NCBI GenBank assembly: GCA_039621445.1
Contig: CP154957.1
Span: 19,794,714-19,858,713 of the forward strand
DNA length: 64,000 bases
Source: Euglena gracilis
Lineage: Eukaryota > Euglenida > Euglenophyceae > Euglenales
Direction: 5' to 3'
Positions 18,745 through 31,405 of this stretch are shown here, piece by piece (positions within the stretch are counted from its first letter, which is position 1; the number at the start of each line of letters is the position of its first letter). The translations under genes were made by a program, and so were the position numbers. The notes below the pieces were generated by a model. It was not told where the DNA came from. It saw only the letters and a program-made list of their open reading frames with translations, and made no database searches.

Positions 18745-21700
18745 TGGTGATGGACATTTTTGGCTTTTTTGCAACCTTTGGGGGGGATGTGCATGCATTC
18801 TCTCCCTCTCTGATCACCAGTCTGGAGGATCTTGTTTGTTGGATGACATACCATAGGGCTTAATGCCCCTGTTTTGCATATCTGGTCTTCTCCATGATGA
18901 CTTGGTTGGTTGACATAATAGGGGGGCCTCTGTGGGTCCCCCCCTTGACTGAACAATTGGGACTTGAGAAATAAATGTTGGAGGGGTTCCTGCCCCTCCC
19001 TCCGAAAGAGCCACTGTGGGTCCCTTTTCCTGCTGAGGCTGAGCCATTAAAAGGGCCACTGTGGGTCCCTTTTTCCCCCCTTTTTGGCAGAGGGCCTCTG
19101 TGGGTCCCTCGGGGGAGTTCTCCGGCAGCTTTCTTAGCTTTTTGGTGGCCACTGTGGGTCCACCACGCTGGTTGGGGATGATGTCCCATAGCTTCTTGGT
19201 GGCCACTGTGGGTCCACCCAGCTGGCCTCCAAGGCCTCCATGTATAAATCTTTTTCCATAATCCATCTGTTGGTCTTCCAGGCCTTGACTGCTTGTTGGC
19301 CTCCAACCCCACTGGAAATCTGGGGGGGGGGGCTGCTGTGGCCCCCCCTTTTCCCCTTGAGAGGGGCTGTTGTGTAAGATGAATTGGGGGGGTTTGACAG
19401 ACCTTTTCTGCCCCTTCCTGAGGGGATTTGCTTGTAAAATTGGCCCCCATGGCCCCTGTAATGTTGACCTCCTTGGCCGGCTGGACAGGTGAAAAGCTGG
19501 TCTCCGCGAGAGAAGGAGACCTACGCCATCATCCTGGCCCTCCAGAAATGGCCTCCTACATCGGCCTGCAGCCGGTGTTGGTCCTCACGGACCACAAGTC
19601 CCTCCAGGCTTGGGGAAAGGAAACCCTGGACACGCCCAGCGGACCTGCGGGAAGGCGGGGACGCTGGCATGAAATGTTCTCCCGGTTTGACCTTCTCGTG
19701 GTCTACATCCCGGGAAAGGAAAACGTGGTGGCGGATGCCCTCAGCAGGTGGGCATATCCTGCCTCCAAGGCATTTGCCGACATCAGCCTCCACGGGAGCG
19801 AGGAGGATGATGAGGCAATGAGGGCCATGATCGAAGAAGAACGGAGGGAAGAGCCGGAATGCGGGACACCGCACGGAGGGGAGGAACTCCACGTGGCGGT
19901 AACAACACGCAGCGGGAGGGACACATCGCAGGCGGAACGGGCAGCACAGAACAAACCTGGCCCCAGCCCCACAGAGGGGGAGGGGGCTGAGGATTCAGTG
20001 CCAGGGGGCCCTGGCCCTGACCCCACAGGGGGGGAGGGGCCTGTGGACGCCCCCTCGGGAGATTCGGGTCCCATCCTCGCGGGAGGGGAGGGGCCTGGGG
20101 TACCTGGGTTGGACACACGGGAGACACGAGGTTCCCCACGTGCCCATCTTTTCGTGGATGAATTCGGGAATGAACAGCCGGCAAGAAGGGGGGGACCTGA
20201 GGAACACCAACCAGGGCGAAGAGTTCTGAGTGAGGACCTGCAGCCAAACCCCCTCATCGATGATCCCCACGGGGGGGATCTCGGGGAACCTGTGGGGGAA
20301 CCAATTTCACTTTTTTCCAGACACGGGGGTGCACACCCAGCCTACCCAGCCTTTGGCCAAATTGTGTACAGGCTTGGGGGAAAAGCCCCGGATTCGTGGG
20401 CTTTGGATTTCCAATGCTGAAGTATTTTGGGCATCCATGGCCCATCCTTTGCCCACTGAGGGCTTGGGCTGACTTCTGTTTTCTGGGCCTTCTGGCCACA
20501 GTGGTCCAAGGACCGTGGCCGTCACTGGGGGGGTTTTTGTGGGAAATTTCTGGGGTGGGGGTCTGGGTGGGAAGAACGGCCACGGTTTGCCACGTGTCTA
20601 CCGCATCTGCAAGTTCTCCAGCTGCTGCTGCGGCCTCTGCTCCAAGACGTCCGCGGCCATGAAATTCCAATTTCTTCTCAACTGCATTGCTCATGTCCAT
20701 CACCATCGTTGGTGGTGATGGACATTTTTGGCTTTTTTGCAACCTTTGATGGAGTGAGCTGTCTCCCTTTATTTCCTCCATTGAAGTTGTTTTCTGGGTA
20801 AGAAGATTTTGGGGGGGCTGGGCTGGGAGTGTTGGACATTGCACCCCTAGGTCCCCTAGGGCTTGGGCCCTTGGAAAAGGAAATTTTTTCTGGGGGATGT
20901 GCATGCATTCTCTCCCTCTCTGATCACCAGTCTGGAGGATCTTGTTGTTGGATGACATACCATAGGGCTTAATGCCCCTGTTTTGCCTATCTGGTCTTCT
21001 CCATGATGATCTGGTTGGTTGACATAATAGGGGGGCCTCTGTGGGTCCCCCCATTGACTGAACAATCGGGACTTGAGAAATAAATGTTTGAGGGGTTCCT
21101 GCCCCTCCCTCCAAAAGGGCCACTGTGGGTCCCTTTTCCTGCTGAGGCTGAGCCATTAAAAGGGCCACTGTGGGTCCCTTTTTCCCCCCTTTTTGGCAGA
21201 GGGCCTCTGTGGGTCCCTCGGGGGAGTTCTCCAGCAGCTTTCTTAGCTTCTTGGTGGCCACTGTGGGTCCACTCCGCTGGTTGGGGATGATGTCCCATAG
21301 CTTCTTGGTGGCCACTGTGGGTCCACCCAGCTGGCCTCCAAGGCCTCCATGTATAAATCTTTTTCCATAATCCATCTGTTGGTCTTCCAGGCCTTGATTG
21401 CTTCTTGGCCTCCAACCCCACTGGAAATCTGGGGGGGGGGCTGCTGTGGCCCCCCCTTTCCCCTTGAGAGGGGCTGTTGTGTAAGATGAATTGGGGGGGT
21501 TTGACAGACCTTTTCTGCCCCTTCCTGAGGGGATTTGCTTGTAAAATTGGCCCCCATGGCCCCTGTAATGTTGACCTCCTTGGCCTTGATTTCATCTCCC
21601 CAGCCTTTGGCCAAATTGTGTACAGGCTTGGGGGAAAAGCCCCTGATTTGTGGGCTTTGTATTTCCAATGCTGAAGTATTTTGGGCCTCCATGGCCCATC

Positions 21701-24053
21701 CTTTGCCCACTGAGTTCTTGGGCTGACTTCTGTTTTCTGGGCCTTCTGGCCGCAGTGGTCCAAGGACCGTGGCCGTCACTGGGGGGTTTTTGTGGGAAAT
21801 TTCCGGGGTGGGGGTCTGGGTGGGAAGAACGGCCACGGTTTGCCACGTGTCTACCGCATCTCCAAGTTCTCCAGCTGCTGCTGCGGCCTCTGCTCCAAGA
21901 CGTCCGCGGCCATGAAATTCCAATTTCTTCTCAACTGCATTGCTCATGTCCATCACCATCGTTGGTGGTGATGGACATTTTTGGCTTTTTTGCAACCTTT
22001 GATGGAGTGAGCTGTATCCCTTTTTTTCCTCCATTGAAGTTGTTTTCTGGGTAAGAAGATTTTGGGGGGGCTGGGCTGGGAGTGTTGGACATTGCACCCC
22101 TAGGTCCCCTAGGGCTTGGGCCCTTGGAAAAGGAAATTTTTTCTGGGGGATGTGCATGCATTCTCTCCCTCTCTGATCACCAGTCTGGAGGATCTTGTTG
22201 TTGGATGACATACCATAGGGCTTAATGCCCCTGTTTTGCGTATCTGGTCTTCTCCATGATGATCTGGTTGGTTGACATAATAGGGGGGCCTCTGTGGGTC
22301 CCCCCATTGACTGAACAATCGGGACTTGAGAAATAAATGTTGGAGGGGTTCCTGCCCCTCCCTCCAAAAGGGCCACTGTGGGTCCCTTTTCCTGCTGAGG
22401 CTGAGCCATTAAAAGGGCCACTGTGGGTCCCTTTTTCCCCCCTTTTTGGCAGAGGGCCTCTGTGGGTCCCTCGGGGGAGTTCTCCAGCAGCTTTCTTACT
22501 TTTTAGTGGCCACTGTGGGTCCACTCCGCTGGTTGGGGATGATGTCCCATAGCTTCTTGGTGGCCACTGTGGGTCCACCCAGCTGGCCTCCAAGGCCTCC
22601 ATGTATAAATCGTTTTCCATAATCCATCTGTTGGTCTTCCAGGCCTTGATTGCTTCTTGGCCTCCAACCCCACTGGAAATCTGGGGGGGGGCTTCTGTGG
22701 CCACCCCTTTTCCCCTTGAGAGGGGCTGTTGTGTAAGATGAATTGGGGGGGGTTTGACAGACCTTTTCTGCCCCTTCCTGAGGGGATTTCCTTGTAAAAT
22801 TGGCCCCCATGGCCCCTGTAATGTTGACCTCCTTGGCCTTGATTCCATCTCCCCAGCCTTTGGCCAAATTGTGTACAGGCTTGGGGGGAAAGCCCCTGAT
22901 TTGTCGGCTTTGGATTTCCAATGCTGAAGTATTTTGGGCCTCCATGGCCCATCCTTTGCCCACTGAGGGCTTGGGCTGACTTCTGTTTTCTGGGCCTTCT
23001 GGCCGCAGTGGTCCAAGGACCGTGGCCGTCATTGGGGGGGTTTTTGTGGGAAATTTCTGGGGTGGGGGTCTGGGTGGGAAGAACGGCCACGGTTTGCCAC
23101 GTGTCTACCGCATCTCCAAGTTCTCCAGCTGCTGCTGCGGCCTCTGCTCCAAGACGTCCGCGGCCATGAAATTCCAATTTCTTCTCAACTGCATTGCTCA
23201 TGTCCATCACCATCGTTGGTGGTGATGGACATTTTTGGCTTTTTTGCAACCTTTGATGGAGTGAGCTGTCTCCCTTTATTTCCTCCATTGAAGTTGTTTT
23301 CTGGGTAAGAAGAATTTGGGGGGGCTGGGCTGGGGGTGTTGGACACTGCACCCCTAGGTCCCCTAGGGCTTGGGCCCTTGGAAAAGGAAATTTTTTCTGG
23401 GGGGATGTGCATGCATTCTCTCCCTCTCTGATCACCAGTCTGGAGGATCTTGTTGTTGGATGACATACCATAGGGCTTAATGCCCCTGTTTTGCCTATCT
23501 GGTCTTCTCCATGATGATCTGGTTGGTTGACATAATAGGGGGGCCTCTGTGGGTCCCCCCATTGACTGAACAATCGGGACTTGAGAAATAAATGTTTGAG
23601 GGGTTCCTGCCCCTCCCTCCAAAAGGGCCACTGTGGGTCCCTTTTCCTGCTGAGGCTGAGCCATTAAAAGGGCCACTGTGGGTCCCTTTTTCCCCCCTTT
23701 TTGGCAGTCGGCCTTTGTGGGTCCCTCGGGGGAGTTCTCCAGCAGCTTTCTTAGCTTCTTGGTGGCCACTGTGGGTCCACTCCGCTGGTTGGGGATGATG
23801 TCCCATAGCTTCTTGGTGGCCACTGTGGGTCCACCCAGCTGGCCTCCAAGGCCTCCATGTATAAATCTTTTTCCATAATCCATCTGTTGGTCTTCCAGGC
23901 CTTGATTGCTTCTTGGCCTCTAACCCCACTGGAAATCTGGGGGGGGGCTGCTGTGGCCCCCCCTTTTCCCCTTGGAAGGGGCTGTTGTGTAAGATGAATT
24001 GGGGGGGTTTGACAGACCTTTTCTGCCCCTTCCTGAGGGGATTTGCTTGTAAA
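18745..24053 (-). repeat. Gag-derived ~1253 bp tandem units, block 1
   Basis: The block consists of units joined at 20695, 21948 and 23202 (spacing 1253 and 1254), plus a cut unit ending at 24053. The first unit is interrupted by foreign DNA at 19479-20345. Read on the minus strand, each unit covers most of a DIRS Gag-like ORF, from MSNAVEKKLEFHG to CPSPP. Similarity to the Gag of element B is clear in the N-terminal part (NAVEKKL; GPWTTV; WNQGQGG; GRGRKGLSNPP). Each unit also holds six copies of a GGCC(A/T)CTGTGGGTCC motif. Several reading frames stay open at once across unit junctions. Confidence 0.9.
19479..20345 (+). mobile_element. Fragment of a different Ty3/gypsy element (RNase H and linker)
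   Basis: The DIRS Gag unit stops after CTTGGCC at 19478 and resumes with CCCAGCCTTTGG at 20346; only about 13 bases of the unit are missing. The inserted piece carries the end of a Ty3/gypsy RNase H: REKETYAI in one frame, then VLVLTDHKSLQAWG, GRRGRWHEMFSRFDL and YIPGKENVVADALSRWAYP in the next, one base out of step near 19550. An acidic Gly/Pro/Glu-rich linker with a GGEGP repeat follows. It differs in sequence from the 640-9189 chromovirus and has no terminal repeats, so it was captured as a fragment rather than inserted as an element. Confidence 0.88.
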
Positions 24054-25251
24054 AAATTAGGGTTTGGGGAAGGCTGACGAAGAAGTGATTCAAGATAGGG
24101 ACGGAGAAACTCCTGTTCCAGCAGTTGGTGGCAGCAGTCGAACATTTTCGGGGGGGTTTCGGAAGAAGTCCTCCAGGTTATGAGAAAATCAAGGCCTTTT
24201 CAATTTTTTTTTTGAAACAGTGTTACAGCATTTTTCCTTTGAAAAGCTGCAGTGTTTGCTGAAATTAAGACAGAATACCCAAACCACCTCTTTTTTTACT
24301 GGCTCTTCTTCTTTGGGGTCGGCAACATGCCTCCGGAGGAGGCAACGGTGGTCTCCACCGTCAGAAGCCGTGTGGGAGGTGGGTAAACCAGAAGGCGGTC
24401 GTTCTCAACCAACGCCAGGTCGATGTTTGACCCGGTGCATCTGGCTTCCATCCATCTATCCACTCTCGACACAAGTTTCTCCGGTCCTTTTGGAAACCAC
24501 CCCTGCTCTGAGTGCCCACGTTTAAGAGCTGGCCATCACTCCACGGCTGGTCAACCCCTGCTGGTTCAATCTCCCCTCCCTGGTTTCCGTAAACCTCCAC
24601 CCCTAAAACTCACCACAACACGCCAGACACCGTTCAGTTACAAACTGTCTGGCGACATGGCAACAAAGTCTGTCGTTCGTGTCCTTTGCAAAGATTCACG
24701 CCTGTGACTGGTGTCACAAGCAGGGTTGAAAAACTTTGCCAACAAACCAACAGACTTCATTTCTAGGTGGTTTCCATCTTCTAACCCCATCCCATCGTCC
24801 ACAAATGCTTTGCTTTTTCTGCCCACCCTTAACCCGGCCGCACAGATTCCCGCTTACACCCAGTCGCCTTGCACTCACCACGTATACACACATACCAGGC
24901 GGATTCCCTCCCACCAGTCATCAACTGTTTGTGTCATTGTACGCGGTAATCCGCGCACCATGCTTTGTTTGCACTTGTACGCGGTTATCCGTGTACAAGT
25001 GCATTGTGCGAGGATTACCGCTCAAACCTTTAACTCCGTCGTCTGTCACCTCTTCTTTCGTTTTACGCGGTTATCCGCACACACTTGTATTGTTCACTTG
25101 TCTCTCAAATACTGTTAATAACGTAAACCATGGACACACAGCCCCATGTCACACCTGTTCAAAGTCGGTGTTTTTCCAGCCATTTCAAACAGTTCTAGTA
25201 CAGTCCCAAATAACACAACTCACACGCAATCGGAAATGGGCTAAGCGGAAT
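24054..25251. repeat. Segment X, copy 2
   Basis: This copy differs from copy 1 by scattered substitutions, for example GCGAGGATTACCGCTC at about 25007 in place of GCGCGGATTACCACTC. It matches copy 3 almost completely. The left edge is joined to the end of Gag block 1. Confidence 0.8.
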
Positions 25252-25419
25252 CGTACTCCCTCGAGGCAAGCCGAAAAGGGAGGAAGGGACACCGAGGACG
25301 AAGCACAAAGACATTGTGAGGCCATACCTTGCTCGTCAGCGGTTTGTTGTGTGTTTGTTCGCTGCGCTGGGTTAGGAGGTCCCGCTTAGTGCCGCCTCGC
25401 CGGAGTTGGCTGCTTTGTC
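25252..25419 (-). repeat. DIRS-A 3' inverted terminal repeat, copy 2
   Basis: Same junction as copy 1: the terminal repeat directly follows the INVKKLSAAT end of the shortened RNase H. It reads GAGGACGAAGCACAAAGACA where copy 1 has GAGGGCGAAGCACAAAGACT. Confidence 0.8.
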
Positions 25420-26580
25420 TGCTTTGTTGCTGCACTTAATTTTTTGACATTTATGTGCAAAATGGAGTTTTGCCTCCAAAATTCTTGCACAATTTCGCCT
25501 GTTCGAATGTCCAGCCCCCCCCCATGCATGGGTACTGCTGTCTGAGTGCAACTCCCTGGTTGCAATTTGGGGGAAGGGTCTGCCCCCCAGGAGTCCAGTA
25601 GATTTTCTATTTGTCTTAATTGGTCTTTTATTTTTTGGGAAATGGGGTGTTTTGAGTCCCAGGGCGCTGTGGAATTTTCCACCAAAAAATATGCCAGGGC
25701 ATCCGTAAAGGCCCTTAGAAAGGGCAGGGCCATTAGATTGCATCTTATTTGGCCCAAAATGGCAACCAACTGCCTTTTTGACATGTAATATTTCTTCACC
25801 ATTTTCCCAGCTACTTTTTTACTATTTTTATTTTCTGGCGGGGCACCTGCAATTTTCCCTCTTGGAAGTTTAATTGAAACCCAAGATGATTTACAATTTG
25901 GGTTGGCTGCAGGGTGGACTTTTTTACATTGATTTTGAATCCTGATTTGGTTAAATCCCTGACCACTGTGTTCAGGTGATTTTGTAAGAGATTGTGTGTT
26001 GGGGCTACCTGTAAAATGTCGTCCAGGTAAATAAATACCTGGATGCCGCTTTTTCTCCACATCTTTTCGAATGTCTTCATTACTGACATAAAAATTTGGG
26101 TCATTACATTCAGGCCAAAACAGCCTGCCTGGAATTCCCAGGTCTGCCCCCCCACCTGATGTCTTAGAAATGGCCTTAGGGCCTGGCTCACTGGTATGTG
26201 GAAGTAGGCATCCTTTAGGTCTATTTTTGCTGCCCAGTGGCCTTTTTCCAACACAGGGAAAATGTGCTGGACGTGATCCAGCTTGAAAGGTTTCACTTGG
26301 AACAGTTGATTTAGCTTCCTGCAATCGCTTATTAACCTCCATTTGGTCTGTCACTCCTCTGGTTTTGAAAACAAAAACCAGGGGATGAGGTGCTGGGTGG
26401 TTGAATCCCTCACCCTCTTTACGGATCTAGATTTTTCGTAACCCAGCAATTTTTATTCTGCTTGGGGTAGGTTCAAATTTGCTCTGGGTTTTGGGTGGGT
26501 GGACAATTTTGGTGGGTTTACCCAGGGGTTTTGAATGCCATCCCTGATGAGTTGACATGTGGTTGGGGAGGGGGGCATTT
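25420..26580 (-). pseudogene. DIRS-A reverse transcriptase with truncated RNase H, copy 2
   Basis: The palm segment is open from the KPFKLDHVQHIF block through YLDDIL (about 26020) to KIVKK, then meets the family's TAG and one-base shift near 25810. The thumb and the first RNase H strand continue in the next frame. Within RNase H a further shift appears near 25580 (the run of C in GGTCTGCCCCCCAGG is one base shorter than in copy 1). It lacks the same downstream domains as copy 1, so the deletion predates the duplication. Confidence 0.87.
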
Positions 26581-26694
26581 TTTACCCACCATTTCAGGCT
26601 TTTTTGCAGCCTTTGATAGAGTGGGGTGTCTCCCCATTTTTCCTCCTTGGAATTTATTTACTGGATAAGATTGTTTTGGGAGGGCTGGGCTGGT

Positions 26695-29600
26695 GGTGAT
26701 GGACATTTTTGGCTTTTTTGCAACCTTTGATGGATGGGGGTGTCTCCCTTTATTTCCTCCATTGAAGTTGTTTTCTTGGTAAGAAGATTTTGGGGGGGCT
26801 GGGCTGGGGGTGTTGGACATTGCACCCCTAGGTCCCCTAGGGCTTGGGCCCTTGGAAAAGGAAATTTTTTCTGGGGGGATGTGCATGCATTCTCTCCCTC
26901 TCTGATCACCAGTCTGGAGGATCTTGTTTGTTGGATGACATACCATAGGGCTTAATGTCCCTGTTTTGCCTATCTGGTCTTCTCCATGACGATCTGGTTG
27001 GCTGACATAATAGGGGGGCCTCTGTGGGTCCCCCCCTTGACTGAACAATCGGGACTTGAGAAATAAATGTTGGACGGGTTCCTGCCCCTCCCTCCGAAAG
27101 GGCCACTGTAGGTCCCTTTTCCTGCTGAGGCTGAGCCATTAAAAGGGCCACTGTGGGTCCCTTTTTCCCCCCTTTTTGGCAGAGGGCCTCTGTGGGTCCC
27201 TCGGGGGAGTTCTCCAGCAGCTTTCTTAGCTTTTTGGTGGCCACTGTGGGTCCACCCCGCTGGTTGGGGATGATGTCCCATAGCTTCTTGGTGGCCACTG
27301 TGGGTCGACCCAGCTGGCCTCCAAGGCCTCCATGTATAAATCTTTTTCCATAATCCAGCTGTTGGTCTTCCAGGCCTTGACTGCTTCTTGGCCTCCAACC
27401 CCACTGGAAATCTGGGGGGGGGGCTGCTGTGGCCCCCCTTTTTCCCCTTGAGAGGGGCTGTTGTGTAAGATGAATTGGGGGGGTTTGACAGACCTTTTCT
27501 GCCCCTTCCTGAGGGGATTTGCTTGTAAAATTGGCCCCCATGGCCCCTGCAATGTTGACCTCCTTGGCCTTGATTCCATCTCCCCAGCCTTTGGCCAAAT
27601 TGTGTACAGGCTTGGGGGAAAAGCCCCTGATTTGTGGGCTTTGTATTTCCAATGCTGAAGTATTTTGGGCCTCCATGGCCCATCCTTTGCCCACTGAGGG
27701 CTTGGGCTGACTTCTGTTTTCTGGGCCTTCTGGCCACAGTGGTCCAAGGACCGTGGCCGTCACTGGGGGGGTTTTTGTGGGAAATTTCTGGGGTGGGGGT
27801 CTGGGCGGGAAGAACGGCCACGGTATGCCACGTGTCTACCGCATCTCCAAGTTCTCCAGCTGCTGCTGCGGCCTCTGCTCCAAGACGTCCGCGGCCATGA
27901 AATTCCAATTTCTTCTCAACTGCATTGCTCATGTCCATCACCATCGTTGGTGGTGATGGACATTTTTGGCTTTTTTGCAACCTTTGATGGAGTGAGCTGT
28001 ATCCCTTTTTTTCCTCCATTGAAGTTGTTTTCTGGGTAAGAAGATTTTGGGGGGGCTGGGCTGGGAGTGTTGGACATTGCACCCCTAGGTCCCCTAGGGC
28101 TTGGGCCCTTGGAAAAGGAAATTTTTTCTGGGGGATGTGCATGCATTCTCTCCCTCTCTGATCACCAGTCTGGAGGATCTTGTTGTTGGATGACATACCA
28201 TAGGGCTTAATGCCCCTGTTTTGCGTATCTGGTCTTCTCCATGATGATCTGGTTGGTTGACATAATAGGGGGGCCTCTGTGGGTCCCCCCATTGACTGAA
28301 CAATCGGGACTTGAGAAATAAATGTTGGAGGGGTTCCTGCCCCTCCCTCCAAAAGGGCCACTGTGGGTCCCTTTTCCTGCTGAGGCTGAGCCATTAAAAG
28401 GGCCACTGTGGGTCCCTTTTTCCCCCCTTTTTGGCAGAGGGCCTCTGTGGGTCCCTCGGGGGAGTTCTCCAGCAGCTTTCTTACTTTTTAGTGGCCACTG
28501 TGGGTCCACTCCGCTGGTTGGGGATGATGTCCCATAGCTTCTTGGTGGCCACTGTGGGTCCACCCAGCTGGCCTCCAAGGCCTCCATGTATAAATCGTTT
28601 TCCATAATCCATCTGTTGGTCTTCCAGGCCTTGATTGCTTCTTGGCCTCCAACCCCACTGGAAATCTGGGGGGGGGGCTTCTGTGGCCACCCCTTTTCCC
28701 CTTGAGAGGGGCTGTTGTGTAAGATGAATTGGGGGGGGTTTGACAGACCTTTTCTGCCCCTTCCTGAGGGGATTTCCTTGTAAAATTGGCCCCCATGGCC
28801 CCTGTAATGTTGACCTCCTTGGCCTTGATTCCATCTCCCCAGCCTTTGGCCAAATTGTGTACAGGCTTGGGGGGAAAGCCCCTGATTTGTCGGCTTTGGA
28901 TTTCCAATGCTGAAGTATTTTGGGCCTCCATGGCCCATCCTTTGCCCACTAAGGGCTTGGGCTGACTTCTGTTTTCTGGGCCTTCTGGCCGCAGTGGTCC
29001 AAGGACCGTGGCCGTCATTGGGGGGGTTTTTGTGGGAAATTTCTGGGGTGGGGGTCTGGGTGGGAAGAACGGCCACGGTTTGCCACGTGTCTACCGCATC
29101 TCCAAGTTCTCCAGCTGCTGCTGCGGCCTCTGCTCCAAGACGTCCGCGGCCATGAAATTCCAATTTCTTCTCAACTGCATTGCTCATGTCCATCACCATC
29201 GTTGGTGGTGATGGACATTTTTGGCTTTTTTGCAACCTTTGATGGAGTGAGCTGTCTCCCTTTATTTCCTCCATTGAAGTTGTTTTCTGGGTAAGAAGAA
29301 TTTGGGGGGGCTGGGCTGGGGGTGTTGGACACTGCACCCCTAGGTCCCCTAGGGCTTGGGCCCTTGGAAAAGGAAATTTTTTCTGGGGGGATGTGCATGC
29401 ATTCTCTCCCTCTCTGATCACCAGTCTGGAGGATCTTGTTGTTGGATGACATACCATAGGGCTTAATGCCCCTGTTTTGCCTATCTGGTCTTCTCCATGA
29501 TGATCTGGTTGGTTGACATAATAGGGGGGCCTCTGTGGGTCCCCCCATTGACTGAACAATCGGGACTTGAGAAATAAATGTTTGAGGGGTTCCTGCCCCT

Positions 29601-30039
29601 CCCTCCAAAAGGGCCACTGTGGGTCCCTTTTCCTGCTGAGGCTGAGCCATTAAAAGGGCCACTGTGGGTCCCTTTTTCCCCCCTTTTTGGCAGTCGGCCT
29701 TTGTGGGTCCCTCGGGGGAGTTCTCCAGCAGCTTTCTTAGCTTCTTGGTGGCCACTGTGGGTCCACTCCGCTGGTTGGGGATGATGTCCCATAGCTTCTT
29801 GGTGGCCACTGTGGGTCCACCCAGCTGGCCTCCAAGGCCTCCATGTATAAATCTTTTTCCATAATCCATCTGTTGGTCTTCCAGGCCTTGATTGCTTCTT
29901 GGCCTCTAACCCCACTGGAAATCTGGGGGGGGGGCTGCTGTGGCCCCCCCTTTTCCCCTTGGAAGGGGCTGTTGTGTAAGATGAATTGGGGGGGTTTGAC
30001 AGACCTTTACTGCCCCTTCCTGAGGGGATTTGCTTGTAA
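26695..30039 (-). repeat. Gag-derived ~1253 bp tandem units, block 2
   Basis: Units are joined at 27933 and 29188 (spacing 1255) and the last is cut at 30039. The block repeats the right part of block 1 with offsets of 5985-5986. The junction hairpin arms ATGTCCATCACCA and TGGTGATGGACAT are intact at both joints. Confidence 0.9.
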
Positions 30040-31237
30040 AAAATTAGGGTTTGGGGAAGGCTGACGAAGAAGTGATTCAAGATAGGGACGGAGAAACTCC
30101 TGTTCCAGCAGTTGGTGGCAGCAGTCGAACATTTTCGGGGGGGTTTCGGAAGAAGTCCTCCAGGTTATGAGAAAATCAAGGCCTTTTCAATTTTTTTTTT
30201 GAAACAGTGTTACAGCATTTTTCCTTTGAAAAGCTGCAGTGTTTGCTGAAATTAAGACAGAATACCCAAACCACCTCTTTTTTTACTGGCTCTTCTTCTT
30301 TGGGTTCGCAACATGCCTCCGGAGGAGGCAACGGTGGTCTCCACCGTCAGAAGCCGTGTGGGAGGTGGGTAAACCAGAAGGCGGTCGTTCTCAACCAACG
30401 CCAGGTCGATGTTTGACCCGGTGCATCTGGCTTCCATCCATCTATCCACTCTCGACACAAGTTTCTCCGGTCCTTTTGGAAACCACCCCTGCTCTGAGTG
30501 CCCACGTTTAAGAGCTGGCCATCACTCCACGGCTGGTCAACCCCTGCTGGTTCAATCTCCCCTCCCTGGTTTCCGTAAACCTCCACCCCTAAAACTCACC
30601 ACAACACGCCAGACACCGTTCAGTTACAAACTGTCTGGCGACATGGCAACAAAGTCTGTCGTTCGTGTCCTTTGCAAAGATTCACGCCTGTGACTGGTGT
30701 CACAAGCAGGGTTGAAAAACTTTGCCAACAAACCAACAGACTTCATTTCTAGGTGGTTTCCATCTTCTAACCCCATCCCATCGTCCACAAATGCTTTGCT
30801 TTTTCTGCCCACCCTTAACCCGGCCGCACAGATTCCCGCTTACACCCAGTCGCCTTGCACTCACCACGTATACACACATACCAGGCGGATTCCCTCCCAC
30901 CAGTCATCAACTGTTTGTGTCATTGTACGCGGTAATCCGCGCACCATGCTTTGTTTGCACTTGTACGCGGTTATCCGTGTACAAGTGCATTGTGCGAGGA
31001 TTACCGCTCAAACCTTTAACTCCGTCGTCTGTCACCTCTTCTTTCGTTTTATGCGGTTATCCGCACACACTTGTATTGTTCACTTGTCTCTCAAATACTG
31101 TTAATAACGTAAACCATGGACACACAGCCCCATGTCACACCTGTTCAAAGTCGGTGTTTTTCCAGCCATTTCAAACAGTTCTAGTGCAGTCCCAAATAAC
31201 ACAACTCACACGCAATCGGAAATGGGCTAAGCGGAAT
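30040..31237. repeat. Segment X, copy 3
   Basis: Nearly identical to copy 2. Differences include GGGTTCGCAACATG at about 30303, where copy 2 has GGGGTCGGCAACATG, and ATGCGGTTATCC for ACGCGGTTATCC at about 31050. Confidence 0.8.
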
Positions 31238-31405
31238 CGTACTCCCTCGAGGCAAGCCGAAAAGGGAGGAAGGGACACCGAGGACGAAGCACAAAGACAT
31301 TGTGAGGCCATACCTTGCTCGTCAGCGGTTTGTTGTGTGTTTGTTCGCTGCGCTGGGTTAGGAGGTCCCGCTTAGTGCCGCCTCGCCGGAGTTGGCTGCT
31401 TTGTC
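31238..31405 (-). repeat. DIRS-A 3' inverted terminal repeat, copy 3
   Basis: Identical to copy 2 where compared, again fused to the shortened RNase H. Confidence 0.8.

Larger units (their letters stand above)
24054..30039. repeat. 5986-bp higher-order unit, copy 1
   Basis: The unit contains segment X (24054-25251), the DIRS-A terminal repeat (25252-25419), RT with truncated RNase H (25420-26580), Gag 3' sequence, and Gag units joined at 27933 and 29188. It ends inside a cut unit where GCTTGTAAAA meets AAATTAGGG. The next copy starts at 30040 with an offset of 5986, and the two differ by only a few bases where compared. The shared AAAATT at the joint suggests a microhomology or unequal-exchange origin. 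Confidence 0.85.
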
